Below are positions 16,018-23,624 of a DNA stretch of 64,000 nucleotides, in pieces. Source of the DNA: Streptomyces sp. CBMA29. GTDB lineage: Bacteria > Actinomycetota > Actinomycetes > Streptomycetales > Streptomycetaceae. The stretch lies in NCBI RefSeq assembly GCF_014596445.1, contig NZ_MECL01000002.1, positions 62,001 through 126,000 of the forward strand, written 5' to 3'. Under the pieces are notes generated by a model that worked only from the letters and a program-made list of their open reading frames with translations, was not told the DNA's origin and searched no databases. Numbering within the stretch: the first letter of the stretch is position 1; the number at the start of each line of letters is the position of its first letter. The translations under genes were made by a program, and so were the position numbers.

Positions 16018-17441
16018 ATGGCATCCGGTATCACCGGCACTCCCGTACTGAGTGCCACCCCCACGGCGTATGACAACGCCTCCTCGTCCCGGCTGACTCC
16101 GGCAATCCAGACCATCTGGTCGAAGGAGGTGCTATTCCAGGCCATGCCTGTTCTCCGGTCGTGGGCCGCCTGACAGAGCAATCTGTCAGTGAAAAACCCG
16201 AGAATTGCTGGGATCTCCCGCTAGACCGCAGCACCACAACGTGGGGCGAAAGCCCGAGCGTGATGGTTCGAAAAGCTGAGGGTAGGGACAATCAGCAGCC
16301 GAGCCCGCCTGGCGCAAGTCGACGGGAAGGTTCACAGACTATGTACGGGTTGCCCCACGCGGGCAAAGATATAGTCGGGTCTCACGTGAGAGCGTGAGAG
16401 CCAGGCAGAAATGACCTGGCCCCGCAGCCAGCGGGTAACATAAACGTCGAGCAGTTCATGGTGAAGAAAACCGAATTGGGTACCGCGCCCGGTCTCGCCG
16501 TGAATTTCATGAGGTATCGCAGCCTCGAAGGCGCGCGCCAGCTCGTTGAGGGCGTCCGCATGGAAACCCACGCCCTCAGTGCCGAGATGATCACCATCAC
16601 CGTAGCTGAGCACGGATTCGCCATTTCCGTCACCGAATTGCTCCTGAACGCGAGCTTCGATGACGTCATGGCGTCTGGTGCGCGGCTTCTCGGCCGCAAT
16701 ATGGCGCTGTACCTGGACGGGCAGTGCCGCGACGTTCTCATGCAGGCCCCGAGCGTTATCTACGGCTACGACAAGCTGTCGAACTGGGCCGCCGGAAACG
16801 CCCGCACTCCGATCTCTCCGTACGACCGTGGAATGCATGCGGACAACGAGACGACGATGTCCACCAACGGCGGTTTCTTCTACACGTCCGCGCTGGTCAA
16901 GGACGCTGTGGAGACCCTCGCGACCAAGAACGTCCCGCGTCTCGGGGAAACGTACGTGTCTTTCGTACACCCGCATCAGAGCCGTCGGCTGCGCGATGAT
17001 AGTGAATTCATCGAAGTCACAAAGTATGCGGCTCCCGGCAACTTCATGCTGGGTGAAATCGGTCGTCTGAACGACGTCGTCTTCATCGAGACGACGCAGG
17101 TGTATCAGGGCGCTGCGGGCACCGTGCAGCAGTCCTCGACCATTCCCACGGGGACGAACCAGGGATGGGACGGGCAGGCTGCCCGTGCTTCCTCGGGCAC
17201 GACTCCGGCAATCGGCGCGGTGACTCCGAGCCCGGTAGTTCCCGCGACTCCCGGCCCGTACCAGCTCTACCGTGGTTTGGTAATCGGTGACAACGCGGCG
17301 GGTCACGCCATTTCCCTTCCCGTCGAACTGAGGGATGGCGGCGTGCTCGATTTCGGCCGCGAACACGCCCTTTGTTGGTATGGGGTGTGGGGCTTGGGCT
17401 TGATTACGGATTATGCCGTGGTCCAGACCATCACCAACTGA
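16018..17441 (+). CDS. Major capsid protein (N4-gp56 family), split by intron
   Basis: The coding sequence is join(16018..16159, 16447..17441), giving 378 residues. Exon 1 ends ...AMPVLR plus the first base of a Phe codon. Exon 2 supplies the other two bases and continues EQFMVKKTELG, a segment diagnostic of the N4-gp56 capsid family. Without splicing, translation stops at TGA 16171-16173 after about 51 residues, and the second part would have to start at ATG 16458. The spliced protein includes a core (THALSAEMITITVAEHGFA, ISVTELLLNA) and a C-terminal domain. GAGAGG precedes the start. The family assignment is from pattern recognition. Confidence 0.9.
16160..16446 (+). ncRNA. Group I intron in major capsid gene
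   Basis: A 287-nt self-splicing-type intron. P1: exon CGGU 16156-16159 pairs with GCCG 16165-16168, with the splice-site U16159 opposite G16165. P2: 16170-16177 with 16182-16189, closed by a GCAA loop. P3: AACCCG 16195-16200 with CGGGTT 16346-16351. P4: TGCTG 16206-16210 with CAGCA 16293-16297. A GAAA-capped stem lies at 16244-16255. P7: GACTAT 16337-16342 with ATAGTC 16371-16376. P8: GCCC 16352-16355 with GGGC 16361-16364. P9-type stems lie at 16400-16420 and 16421-16435. The intron ends in G16446. The AAAGATATAGTC segment is the usual phage group I P7 signature. No endonuclease ORF is present. Confidence 0.93.
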
Positions 17442-17456
17442 GTGGTACCTGAAACT

Positions 17457-17488
17457 GCCGAGGCGGTTCCCTTCTCTGCCGCCTCGGC
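17457..17488 (+). terminator. Hairpin after major capsid gene
   Basis: A perfect 10-bp stem (GCCGAGGCGG with CCGCCTCGGC), 12-nt loop, lies 15 nt after the capsid stop. It may act as a partial terminator that keeps capsid mRNA above downstream messages. Confidence 0.6.
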
Positions 17489-17519
17489 CACCCCCTTCCA
17501 ATTTCCACTGGAGACACGC

Positions 17520-17906
17520 ATGCCTGCACCTCGGACGAAGACCAATCCGCGTGACTACACCGGCCGTCAGAAGCAGCTACTGGCCGAGAAGGCGGCGGCC
17601 GAGCGGGAAAAGCGCCAGGACGAGATCACCATGATCGACTCCCAGGTGCGGGCGGCGAAGAACGTCCCGATCGAACTCGACTCCAGCGGCCGGGAAATGC
17701 CTCGCGCGGCGGAGATCACCGAGCAGGAGCCGGTGCCCGTCCAGGTCGCCCCAGAATTCGCCACCATCAGGGTCAATTGCGACCTGGAGAAGGTGACGAT
17801 CGGGCAGGACAACCATTTCGATTTCGCCGAGGGCCAGGTGTACCGGGTGCCGTATCACGTCGCCCTGCATCTGGAATCCCTGGGCTACATCTGGCAGTGG
17901 CTCTAG
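17520..17906 (+). CDS. Hypothetical head-tail connector region protein
   Basis: The 128-residue protein has a charged helical N-terminal half (RQKQLLAEKAAAEREKRQDE) and a beta-rich C-terminal domain with QDNHFDFAEGQVYRVPYHVA and LESLGYIWQWL. No family is recognised with certainty. The position directly after the capsid gene suggests a capsid accessory or connector component. Confidence 0.65.
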   Translation: MPAPRTKTNPRDYTGRQKQLLAEKAAAEREKRQDEITMIDSQVRAAKNVPIELDSSGREMPRAAEITEQEPVPVQVAPEFATIRVNCDLEKVTIGQDNHFDFAEGQVYRVPYHVALHLESLGYIWQWL

Positions 17907-17913
17907 GCGGGCA

Positions 17914-18300
17914 GTGGCCGTGACCGAGGACGGGAATTCGAATGGAAACGCTGAGGGCGTGGATTTTGCGGCTGTGGAACCGGTGGCTGAGCCGGTACCG
18001 GAATCAGCCGCCCAGTGGCCCGCCCACTGGTACCGCCTGACCGTCGATTTCGGCGAGGGCGTCGGAATGATCCCCGAGGGCACGTGCGTCCGCGTCCTGG
18101 ACGTGTACGCGCCGGGCACACCGGGCATCGGCGCCGACGTCGAGGACAGCCCGGTCGTGCAGTGGCTGGCGCGGGCGCCTTCGGGCCGGTGGGTGCCGCG
18201 CAATGTGCATTTCGCGGCGGAGGCGTTCCGGCGACTTTTCGTGGTGGCCGAGGAGCCGCCGCAGTGGCAGGAGTGGTTGGACCAGCAGGGCGGGGGCTGA
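17914..18300 (+). CDS. Hypothetical structural-module protein
   Basis: The 128-residue product has an acidic disordered N-terminus and a compact domain of about 85 residues rich in Val, Trp and Pro (HWYRLTVDFGEGVG, RVLDVYAPGTPG, WLARAPSGRWVPRNVHF). Two close GTG codons (17914, 17920) could start it. No family is recognised. Confidence 0.6.
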   Translation: MAVTEDGNSNGNAEGVDFAAVEPVAEPVPESAAQWPAHWYRLTVDFGEGVGMIPEGTCVRVLDVYAPGTPGIGADVEDSPVVQWLARAPSGRWVPRNVHFAAEAFRRLFVVAEEPPQWQEWLDQQGGG

Positions 18301-18304
18301 GGCA

Positions 18305-18772
18305 GTGGCCGGGTATGTGGCGTCGAGCGCCGCTGTGAGCATGCTGGATTTCGTCGTCGGCCATTCCACGGCCATGGCGACGGAGTGGGCGCGGAAATCG
18401 GCGGCGGGTGACGCCAATCCTCTGGCCACGTATCTGATGCTGCTGAATCAGACGATCACCGATGCGCAGACCTCCATGGGCACCGTCGCCGCGATGGAGG
18501 TTTCCGGTACCGGATATGCGCGGCAGCAGGTGCTGTGGTCGGCCGCCTCAACCCGTGCCATCGCGAATTCTGATGCCCTGTCGTTCGGTCCATTCGCGGA
18601 CGCGAGTGGCCTTTCCGCTCCGGTGGTGAGTGCCTGTCTGGTGACGACGCTGACGGGGAATCTCGGTCTGGTCCTGATGAACTGGACGCTGACGTCTCCG
18701 ATTACGACGGTGCAGAATCAGGCTCTGCAAATCGCGGCGGGCTCGCTGTCGATGTCGCTGGGGGTTTCCTGA
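18305..18772 (+). CDS. Putative tail/connector structural protein
   Basis: GTG 18305 lies 4 nt after the previous stop. The 155-residue protein has the pattern of phage small tail-fibre-like domains: helix LATYLMLLNQTITDAQT, then VSGTGYARQQVLWSAAST and a strand FGPFADASG leading to ITTVQNQALQIAAGSLSM. The GTGYARQ segment recurs in actinophage minor structural proteins. The exact role is not assigned. Confidence 0.6.
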   Translation: MAGYVASSAAVSMLDFVVGHSTAMATEWARKSAAGDANPLATYLMLLNQTITDAQTSMGTVAAMEVSGTGYARQQVLWSAASTRAIANSDALSFGPFADASGLSAPVVSACLVTTLTGNLGLVLMNWTLTSPITTVQNQALQIAAGSLSMSLGVS

Positions 18773-19599
18773 TGGCGGAGCTGGCGGGGATCATCGCGCG
18801 TGTTCGGTCGGAGATCGGCGATTTCGGTTCGCCATTCCGGGACGATTTCACGGGCGGCTCTGAGCTGTCGGTTTTCGATCTGTCCGAGACGAATGTGGAT
18901 GCGTCCTCGCTGTCGGTGCTGCTGGTGGTGGTCGACGGGGACGTCACGGAGCTGGTGGCGGGCGTCGACTACCGGGTGGACACCCGTGAGGGGCGTCTGG
19001 TGCTGCTTGGCGTGCGCGGGCCGCTGGCGCACGGCCAGGCCCTCGTCGTGTCCGGCACCGGTCAGGGAATGTTCAGTGACGAGGAGCTGGCCCAGTACGT
19101 GGGTGACGCGCTGAGCCAGCACGGGTACGGCCGCACGGTGCAGATGAGGTACCGGGACAGTCTGGGTTTCATCCGGTACACGGACGACGCAATCACGTTG
19201 TCGAACCTGCCACCGGTCGAGGACCCGTTGCTGGCGTACCTGGCGGTCACGAACGTGTTGTGGACGCTGGCGACGGACGCCGCGAGCGACGCGAGTATCT
19301 CCACGGCCGAGGGCACGAATGTGGATCGGGCGGGACGCTACCGGCAGTTGATGGAGCACATCGACACCGTTCAGAGCCGGTATAACGCGCTGGCGCAGCA
19401 GCTCAATGTGGGCCTGGGGCGTATTGAGCAGCTCACGCTGCGGCGGGTCAGCCGGACCACGAACCGCCTGGTGCCGATTTATAAGGAACGCGAATTCGAT
19501 GACGCCGCGTACCCGCAGCGGCTGATTCCGCGTATTGATGAGCCGGACCCTGACGAGTCGGGTATTCCGTCGCCGTTCTATCCCGGTGTCTGGGGCTGA
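18772..19599 (+). CDS. Putative head completion/connector protein
   Basis: The ATG overlaps the previous stop (TGATG). The 275-residue protein begins with a helix MAELAGIIARVRSEIGDFG, then a beta domain containing VAGVDYRVDTREGRLVLL, a helical bundle (DPLLAYLAVTNVLWTLATDA) and a C-terminal tail ending PFYPGVWG. The helical part resembles head-tail adaptor folds, but the assignment rests on position and architecture. Confidence 0.6.
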   Translation: MAELAGIIARVRSEIGDFGSPFRDDFTGGSELSVFDLSETNVDASSLSVLLVVVDGDVTELVAGVDYRVDTREGRLVLLGVRGPLAHGQALVVSGTGQGMFSDEELAQYVGDALSQHGYGRTVQMRYRDSLGFIRYTDDAITLSNLPPVEDPLLAYLAVTNVLWTLATDAASDASISTAEGTNVDRAGRYRQLMEHIDTVQSRYNALAQQLNVGLGRIEQLTLRRVSRTTNRLVPIYKEREFDDAAYPQRLIPRIDEPDPDESGIPSPFYPGVWG

Positions 19600-19600
19600 C

Positions 19601-20167
19601 ATGTGGTCGCGCCTGGACTGGAAACGGGGTCGTTTCAATGTGAACGCCGAGACGACGCTGATTCACCGTGCTCTGCGCGGATATCAGCGTCAGGTCGGCG
19701 ACAGCATGACGTACTGGCGTTTCGCCTACAACGAGTCCGAAATGGACGATGTGTACGACGAGGCGGCCGGTACGGGCCGGGCGTACTACGGGCCGTGGCA
19801 GATTCCGGTGATTCACGTCAATCACGGGGAGGCCGGTGACACCAACCCTCGGGACAGTGGCCTGTACGTACGGGACACGCTCTTCATAATCGCGGAGTTC
19901 AATCAGATCTCCCGCGCCGGTCTCACCGACGCGGATATCAAGCACGCCACTTATCAGCGGGACCGGGTGGCGTACAACAATTCGCTCTTCGCCGTGACGC
20001 ACATGGATATTCAGGGGCAGATCCGTCGGCGCGACATCATCGTTTCGTTGACCTGCGAACAGCTCCGTGACGACGAACTGGTGGACGACCCTCAGTTCGA
20101 GGCGTATGTGACGACGGATTACACGCGGCTTCAGCAGGGGTTCTCGCCCCGCAGAGACGGCGAGTGA
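19601..20167 (+). CDS. Putative head-tail joining protein
   Basis: The 188-residue protein starts 1 nt after the previous stop. It has ERL-like strands (WQIPVIHVNHGEAG, DTLFIIAEFNQISRAGL, RDRVAYNNSLFAVTHMDIQG) and a C-terminal region with YVTTDYTRLQQG. Position before the tail genes suggests a neck or joining role. No family is recognised with certainty. Confidence 0.55.
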   Translation: MWSRLDWKRGRFNVNAETTLIHRALRGYQRQVGDSMTYWRFAYNESEMDDVYDEAAGTGRAYYGPWQIPVIHVNHGEAGDTNPRDSGLYVRDTLFIIAEFNQISRAGLTDADIKHATYQRDRVAYNNSLFAVTHMDIQGQIRRRDIIVSLTCEQLRDDELVDDPQFEAYVTTDYTRLQQGFSPRRDGE

Positions 20168-20168
20168 C

Positions 20169-22523
20169 ATGCCTGATATTCCTGAGGGTATTCCTACGAC
20201 GGTTTTGAGGGGCCGGTTGCTGCACCCGGACGGTACTCCGGGAATCGGGTCGATCACATTTGTCGGTCCGCGCACCGTGGTGCTGTCCGATGCCCACACC
20301 ATCGTCGTCGGCGCGGCTTCGGCGGCCCTCGACGCGGACGGCGTCTTCTCAGTGCTGCTGGTGGCCACCGACACCGCGCACATGAGTCCGACCGGGTGGA
20401 CATACACCGTGGTGGAGCGGCTGCGTGCTGTCGCGGCACGGACCTATTCCATATTTCTGCCGTACTCCCCGTCTCCGGTCGACCTGGCTGACCTGGCGCC
20501 CGCGACGGAGACCAGCGGGACCTACCTGCCGGTTGTAGGGCCTGCGGGGCCGCCGGGGGCGCCCGGAGAGCAGGGGCCTGCCGGAGTCGACGGCGCACCT
20601 GGCGCGGACGGCGCTCCCGGCCCTGCGGGAGCTGACGGCGCGGACGGTGGGCAAGGGCCAGCCGGAGTCGACGGCGCACCCGGAGCTGCGGGCACGGACG
20701 GTGCGCCTGGCGTCGCGGGTGAGCGGGGCCCGCAGGGCGACCCGACGACAGTCAACGGGAAAATGGGCGCGTCCATCACCCTGACGGCCGCCGACGTGCA
20801 CGCGGACCCGGAGGGCTCGGCCGCCGACGTGCAGACATACGCGGAGGCCGGGCTGGCCGACGAGGCCGCCCGCGCGGAGGCCGCGTACCTGCCGAAAACC
20901 GACCCGGCGGTCACCGACAGCAGGCCGCCTCGCGGGACCGCAGGGGGTGCCCTGTCCGGCACCTACCCCAGCCCCACGCTGTCGGCAGGGACGGTCGCCG
21001 CGTTCGATCCGGCAGGAGCGGCCACCAGCGCCCAGAACGGGGCGCAGGCATACACGGACAGCGCTGTGGCCGCTGAGGCCGTTCGGGCGGACGGCGCCTA
21101 TCTGCCGGTGGATGACCCGGCGGTGACCGACTCCCGTGTGCCGCGTGGCGCGGCCGGTGGCGTGCTGGCGGGCAGCTACCCGGACCCCACGCTGTCGGCC
21201 GGGACGGTGGCGTCTTTCGATCCGGCGGGAGCGGCGGACGCGGCGCAGGTGGCCGCCGCCGGGGATGCCACGGTGAAGGTGACCGCGCACACCGGCGCCG
21301 TCGACCCGCATGGTGACCGGGCCAGCGCCGCAGACCTGTACGCCCGCCGGGATGCCAATCTGTCCGACCTGGTCGACGCGGAGGCCGCACGGGCCGCGCT
21401 GGGGCTCGGTGACTCCGCTACACGCGCGGTGGGCATCAGCGCCGGGACAGTGGCCGCAGGCGATGATGTGCGGCTGTCGGATCTCAGAATTCCTACCGCG
21501 CACGCGGCCACGCACGCGGCTGGGCAGAGCGATCAGCTCACCCCCTTTGCCATCGGCGCTTACACGCAGAGCGCGGGTGACGCGGTGACCGCGCGGGTGC
21601 TGAGCGTCGAGGGTGTCACGTCCGACCTGAATGTCCTGGTGACGGACGCGGAGACGCGGGTGGCGGGTGTCGAGACCCGTACGGCGGCGCTGGAGACGGC
21701 CAGCGCGACGTACGCCCGGAGGGCCGACGTGCAGGTTTTCACCGCGAGCGGGACGTGGACCCAGCCGACCGGCGCCGTCCTGGTCCACGTGCATCTCCTC
21801 GGCGGCGGCGGTGGTGGCGGCTCGGGCCGCCGGGGCGCTGCGGGCACCGTGCGCTGCGGAGGCGGGGCCGGGGCGGGCGGCAGCGTCTACCAGGCGACGC
21901 TCCAGGCATCGGCGCTCCCCGGCACGGTGGCGGTCTCGGTCGGGGCGGGCGGTCAGGGCGGGGCGTCCAGGACCACGGACGACACCGACGGCGCGGCGGG
22001 CGCGGCGGGCGGTGCCACCTCGTTCGACGCGGTGGGCCGGGTCGGCACGGCCGGAGCGGGCGCGGGAGGCAGCGCGACGGCGGGCGCCGGGGGCAGCGCG
22101 GGAACCGGAACGGTCGCCGGAGGCGGGGGCGGCGCGGCGAGCGGGATCGGCGGCCCCGGAAACGCGGGCGGTGCGGGCGTGCTGGCAGGTCCGGGTGGTG
22201 GCAGCGGTGGCGGCATCACCTCGGGGAATGTCAGCGCTGCGGGCACCGGCGGGGGCAGTAACGGCGGCCTGGTCTCCGGCTCGGGCGGGCCGGTGGGCGG
22301 GGCCGCACCGGTGCCCGCAGCGGACTCCCCTACCGGGTCGGGGCTGTCCGGCGGAGGCGGAGGCGGGGGCGCGGCCAGCACGATGACGGCCGCGCAAGCG
22401 GGAGCGGCGGGTGCCCTGTACGGGGCGGGAGGCGGCGGGGGCGGGGCCAGCGTCAACGGCAACTCTTCCGGCGCGGGCGGTAACGGCTCACCGGGCATTG
22501 CCGTGATCATCACCTATTTCTAG
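20169..22523 (+). CDS. Tail fibre with collagen-like and Gly-rich domains
   Basis: The 784-residue fibre has four parts: an N-terminal attachment domain (1-115), a Gly-X-Y collagen-like stretch (about 123-193), a middle region with two imperfect 50-residue repeats containing PAVTDSRxPRG and TLSAGTVA (about 238-360), and a C-terminal glycine-rich adhesin domain (about 520-784) introduced by FTASGTWTQPTGAVLVHVHL. That last module is known in phage fibre tips. The N-terminal domain is paralogous to the whole product of the gene at 22548. It probably recognises the host surface. Confidence 0.85.
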   Translation: MPDIPEGIPTTVLRGRLLHPDGTPGIGSITFVGPRTVVLSDAHTIVVGAASAALDADGVFSVLLVATDTAHMSPTGWTYTVVERLRAVAARTYSIFLPYSPSPVDLADLAPATETSGTYLPVVGPAGPPGAPGEQGPAGVDGAPGADGAPGPAGADGADGGQGPAGVDGAPGAAGTDGAPGVAGERGPQGDPTTVNGKMGASITLTAADVHADPEGSAADVQTYAEAGLADEAARAEAAYLPKTDPAVTDSRPPRGTAGGALSGTYPSPTLSAGTVAAFDPAGAATSAQNGAQAYTDSAVAAEAVRADGAYLPVDDPAVTDSRVPRGAAGGVLAGSYPDPTLSAGTVASFDPAGAADAAQVAAAGDATVKVTAHTGAVDPHGDRASAADLYARRDANLSDLVDAEAARAALGLGDSATRAVGISAGTVAAGDDVRLSDLRIPTAHAATHAAGQSDQLTPFAIGAYTQSAGDAVTARVLSVEGVTSDLNVLVTDAETRVAGVETRTAALETASATYARRADVQVFTASGTWTQPTGAVLVHVHLLGGGGGGGSGRRGAAGTVRCGGGAGAGGSVYQATLQASALPGTVAVSVGAGGQGGASRTTDDTDGAAGAAGGATSFDAVGRVGTAGAGAGGSATAGAGGSAGTGTVAGGGGGAASGIGGPGNAGGAGVLAGPGGGSGGGITSGNVSAAGTGGGSNGGLVSGSGGPVGGAAPVPAADSPTGSGLSGGGGGGGAASTMTAAQAGAAGALYGAGGGGGGASVNGNSSGAGGNGSPGIAVIITYF
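20881..21250 (+). repeat. Tandem repeat units within fibre gene
   Basis: Two imperfect units begin at about 20881 and 21097, encoding AYLPxxDPAVTDSRxPRGxA and TLSAGTVAxFDPAGA. They mark repeat modules of the fibre shaft. Confidence 0.7.
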
Positions 22524-22547
22524 GCGGTTCCTTCAGCGGAGGCAGTT

Positions 22548-22898
22548 ATGGGCAGCCCGGTATTTCCGGACGGGGTAAAGACCGTCACACTCACCGGCCG
22601 GTACATCCACGCGGACGGATCGGCTTTTACGGGCTGGCTGGACATTGTTACGCCCACGCTGCTCACGATGCCGTCGGCCTACACGATCGTGGGCGGAAAG
22701 ATCAAGGTTCCACTCACGCCGCAGGGCCGTTTCTCCGTGGTGCTCGTTGCGACCGACAACACGAATACGAATCCGGTCACCTGGACGTACCAGGTGGCGG
22801 AGAGGTTCCAGGACGTCCCGATCCGCAGCTACTCCGTCGCGCTGCCGTACACGCCTGACCCTGTCGACATCGCCGCTATCCCGCATTTGCTCCCCTGA
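22548..22898 (+). CDS. Stand-alone fibre N-terminal domain protein
   Basis: The 116-residue protein aligns end to end with the first 115 residues of the large fibre upstream. Both have a GRYIHADG/GRLLHPDG start, SAYTIVGG/DAHTIVVG, GRFSVVLVATDN/GVFSVLLVATDT, TWTYQVAERF/GWTYTVVERL and ALPYTPDPVDIA/FLPYSPSPVDLA. It lacks the collagen and Gly-rich parts. It may occupy the same attachment site, as an adaptor or cap, and looks like a domain duplication. Confidence 0.75.
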   Translation: MGSPVFPDGVKTVTLTGRYIHADGSAFTGWLDIVTPTLLTMPSAYTIVGGKIKVPLTPQGRFSVVLVATDNTNTNPVTWTYQVAERFQDVPIRSYSVALPYTPDPVDIAAIPHLLP

Positions 22899-22976
22899 CG
22901 CGGAGAATTATCGGACGGAAAATGTGCCGTGCGATTGTGGGTGTGCGCTGGACATTCGCCCATATCGGAGGACACC

Positions 22977-23624
22977 GTGCCGTTCCTCAGGAACGAAGAT
23001 GCGGCCCTGAAGCAAAAGCTGACGGGCCTCGTTGTGCACGACGCCACTTCCGGTACGGGCGGACGCAGGGTCGCAGCGCGTTTCCGGTCCCCCGAGTACG
23101 AGTTGGCCGATGCAACGTATCCGCTGGCCATTATCGAGCACACGCGGGTCGCCCGCGATCCCGAGCGGGAAATGCGCGGCCACATCAAGGTCGGGTACTC
23201 GCCGGAAGGCTACCCGGCGTGGGTGGACTACGCGGACCGGGCCGCTTCACCGTACTACTCCGAGTCGCCGATTCCGCTGAACATCGACTACGAGGTGAAT
23301 TTCTACACCCGTAAGTCCCAGCACCTGATCGAGCTGACTGCCGCTCTGATGGGATTCGACCGGCTCTCCGAGCGATTCGGCTATCTGGAGATCCCGCAGG
23401 ATTCCACCGTGCGCCGCCTGGACGTGCTCGGCGGCCCTGATTTCTCCGAATCGCAGGACGAACTCGGCAAGCGCCTGTTCGCGGCCACGTACGTGCTGCG
23501 GATCTCTTCCGAATATTTCTGGGACGACATCCTCACCGCGCCTTACACCGTGCGGGAGGTTTTCGTTGATGTGCTCCCGCCCTTTTACGACCAGCGCCCC
23601 ATGCAGGCCCAGGAGACATTGTGA
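22977..23624 (+). CDS. Putative tail terminator/neck protein
   Basis: The 215-residue protein starts at GTG 22977 behind CGGAGG, and its stop overlaps the sheath start by 4 nt. It contains ARFRSPEYELADATYPLAII, IDYEVNFYTRKSQHLIELTA and FAATYVLRISSEYFWDDI. These segments fit a T4 gp15/tail-terminator-like or neck protein, and the tight coupling to the sheath supports a tail role. The assignment is by context. Confidence 0.55.
   Translation: MPFLRNEDAALKQKLTGLVVHDATSGTGGRRVAARFRSPEYELADATYPLAIIEHTRVARDPEREMRGHIKVGYSPEGYPAWVDYADRAASPYYSESPIPLNIDYEVNFYTRKSQHLIELTAALMGFDRLSERFGYLEIPQDSTVRRLDVLGGPDFSESQDELGKRLFAATYVLRISSEYFWDDILTAPYTVREVFVDVLPPFYDQRPMQAQETL

Noticed and set aside
16018-17441. Capsid gene as a pseudogene or assembly break
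   Set aside because: The exon junction restores the frame at a specific codon, and the intervening 287 nt have all group I core pairings, so a splicing intron explains the interruption better.
20349-22397. Long minus-strand open frame of 682 codons opposite the fibre gene
   Set aside because: It is a by-product of GC-rich third positions and Gly/Ala repeats; its product is Arg/Pro-rich low complexity with no domain, and the plus strand encodes a clear fibre.
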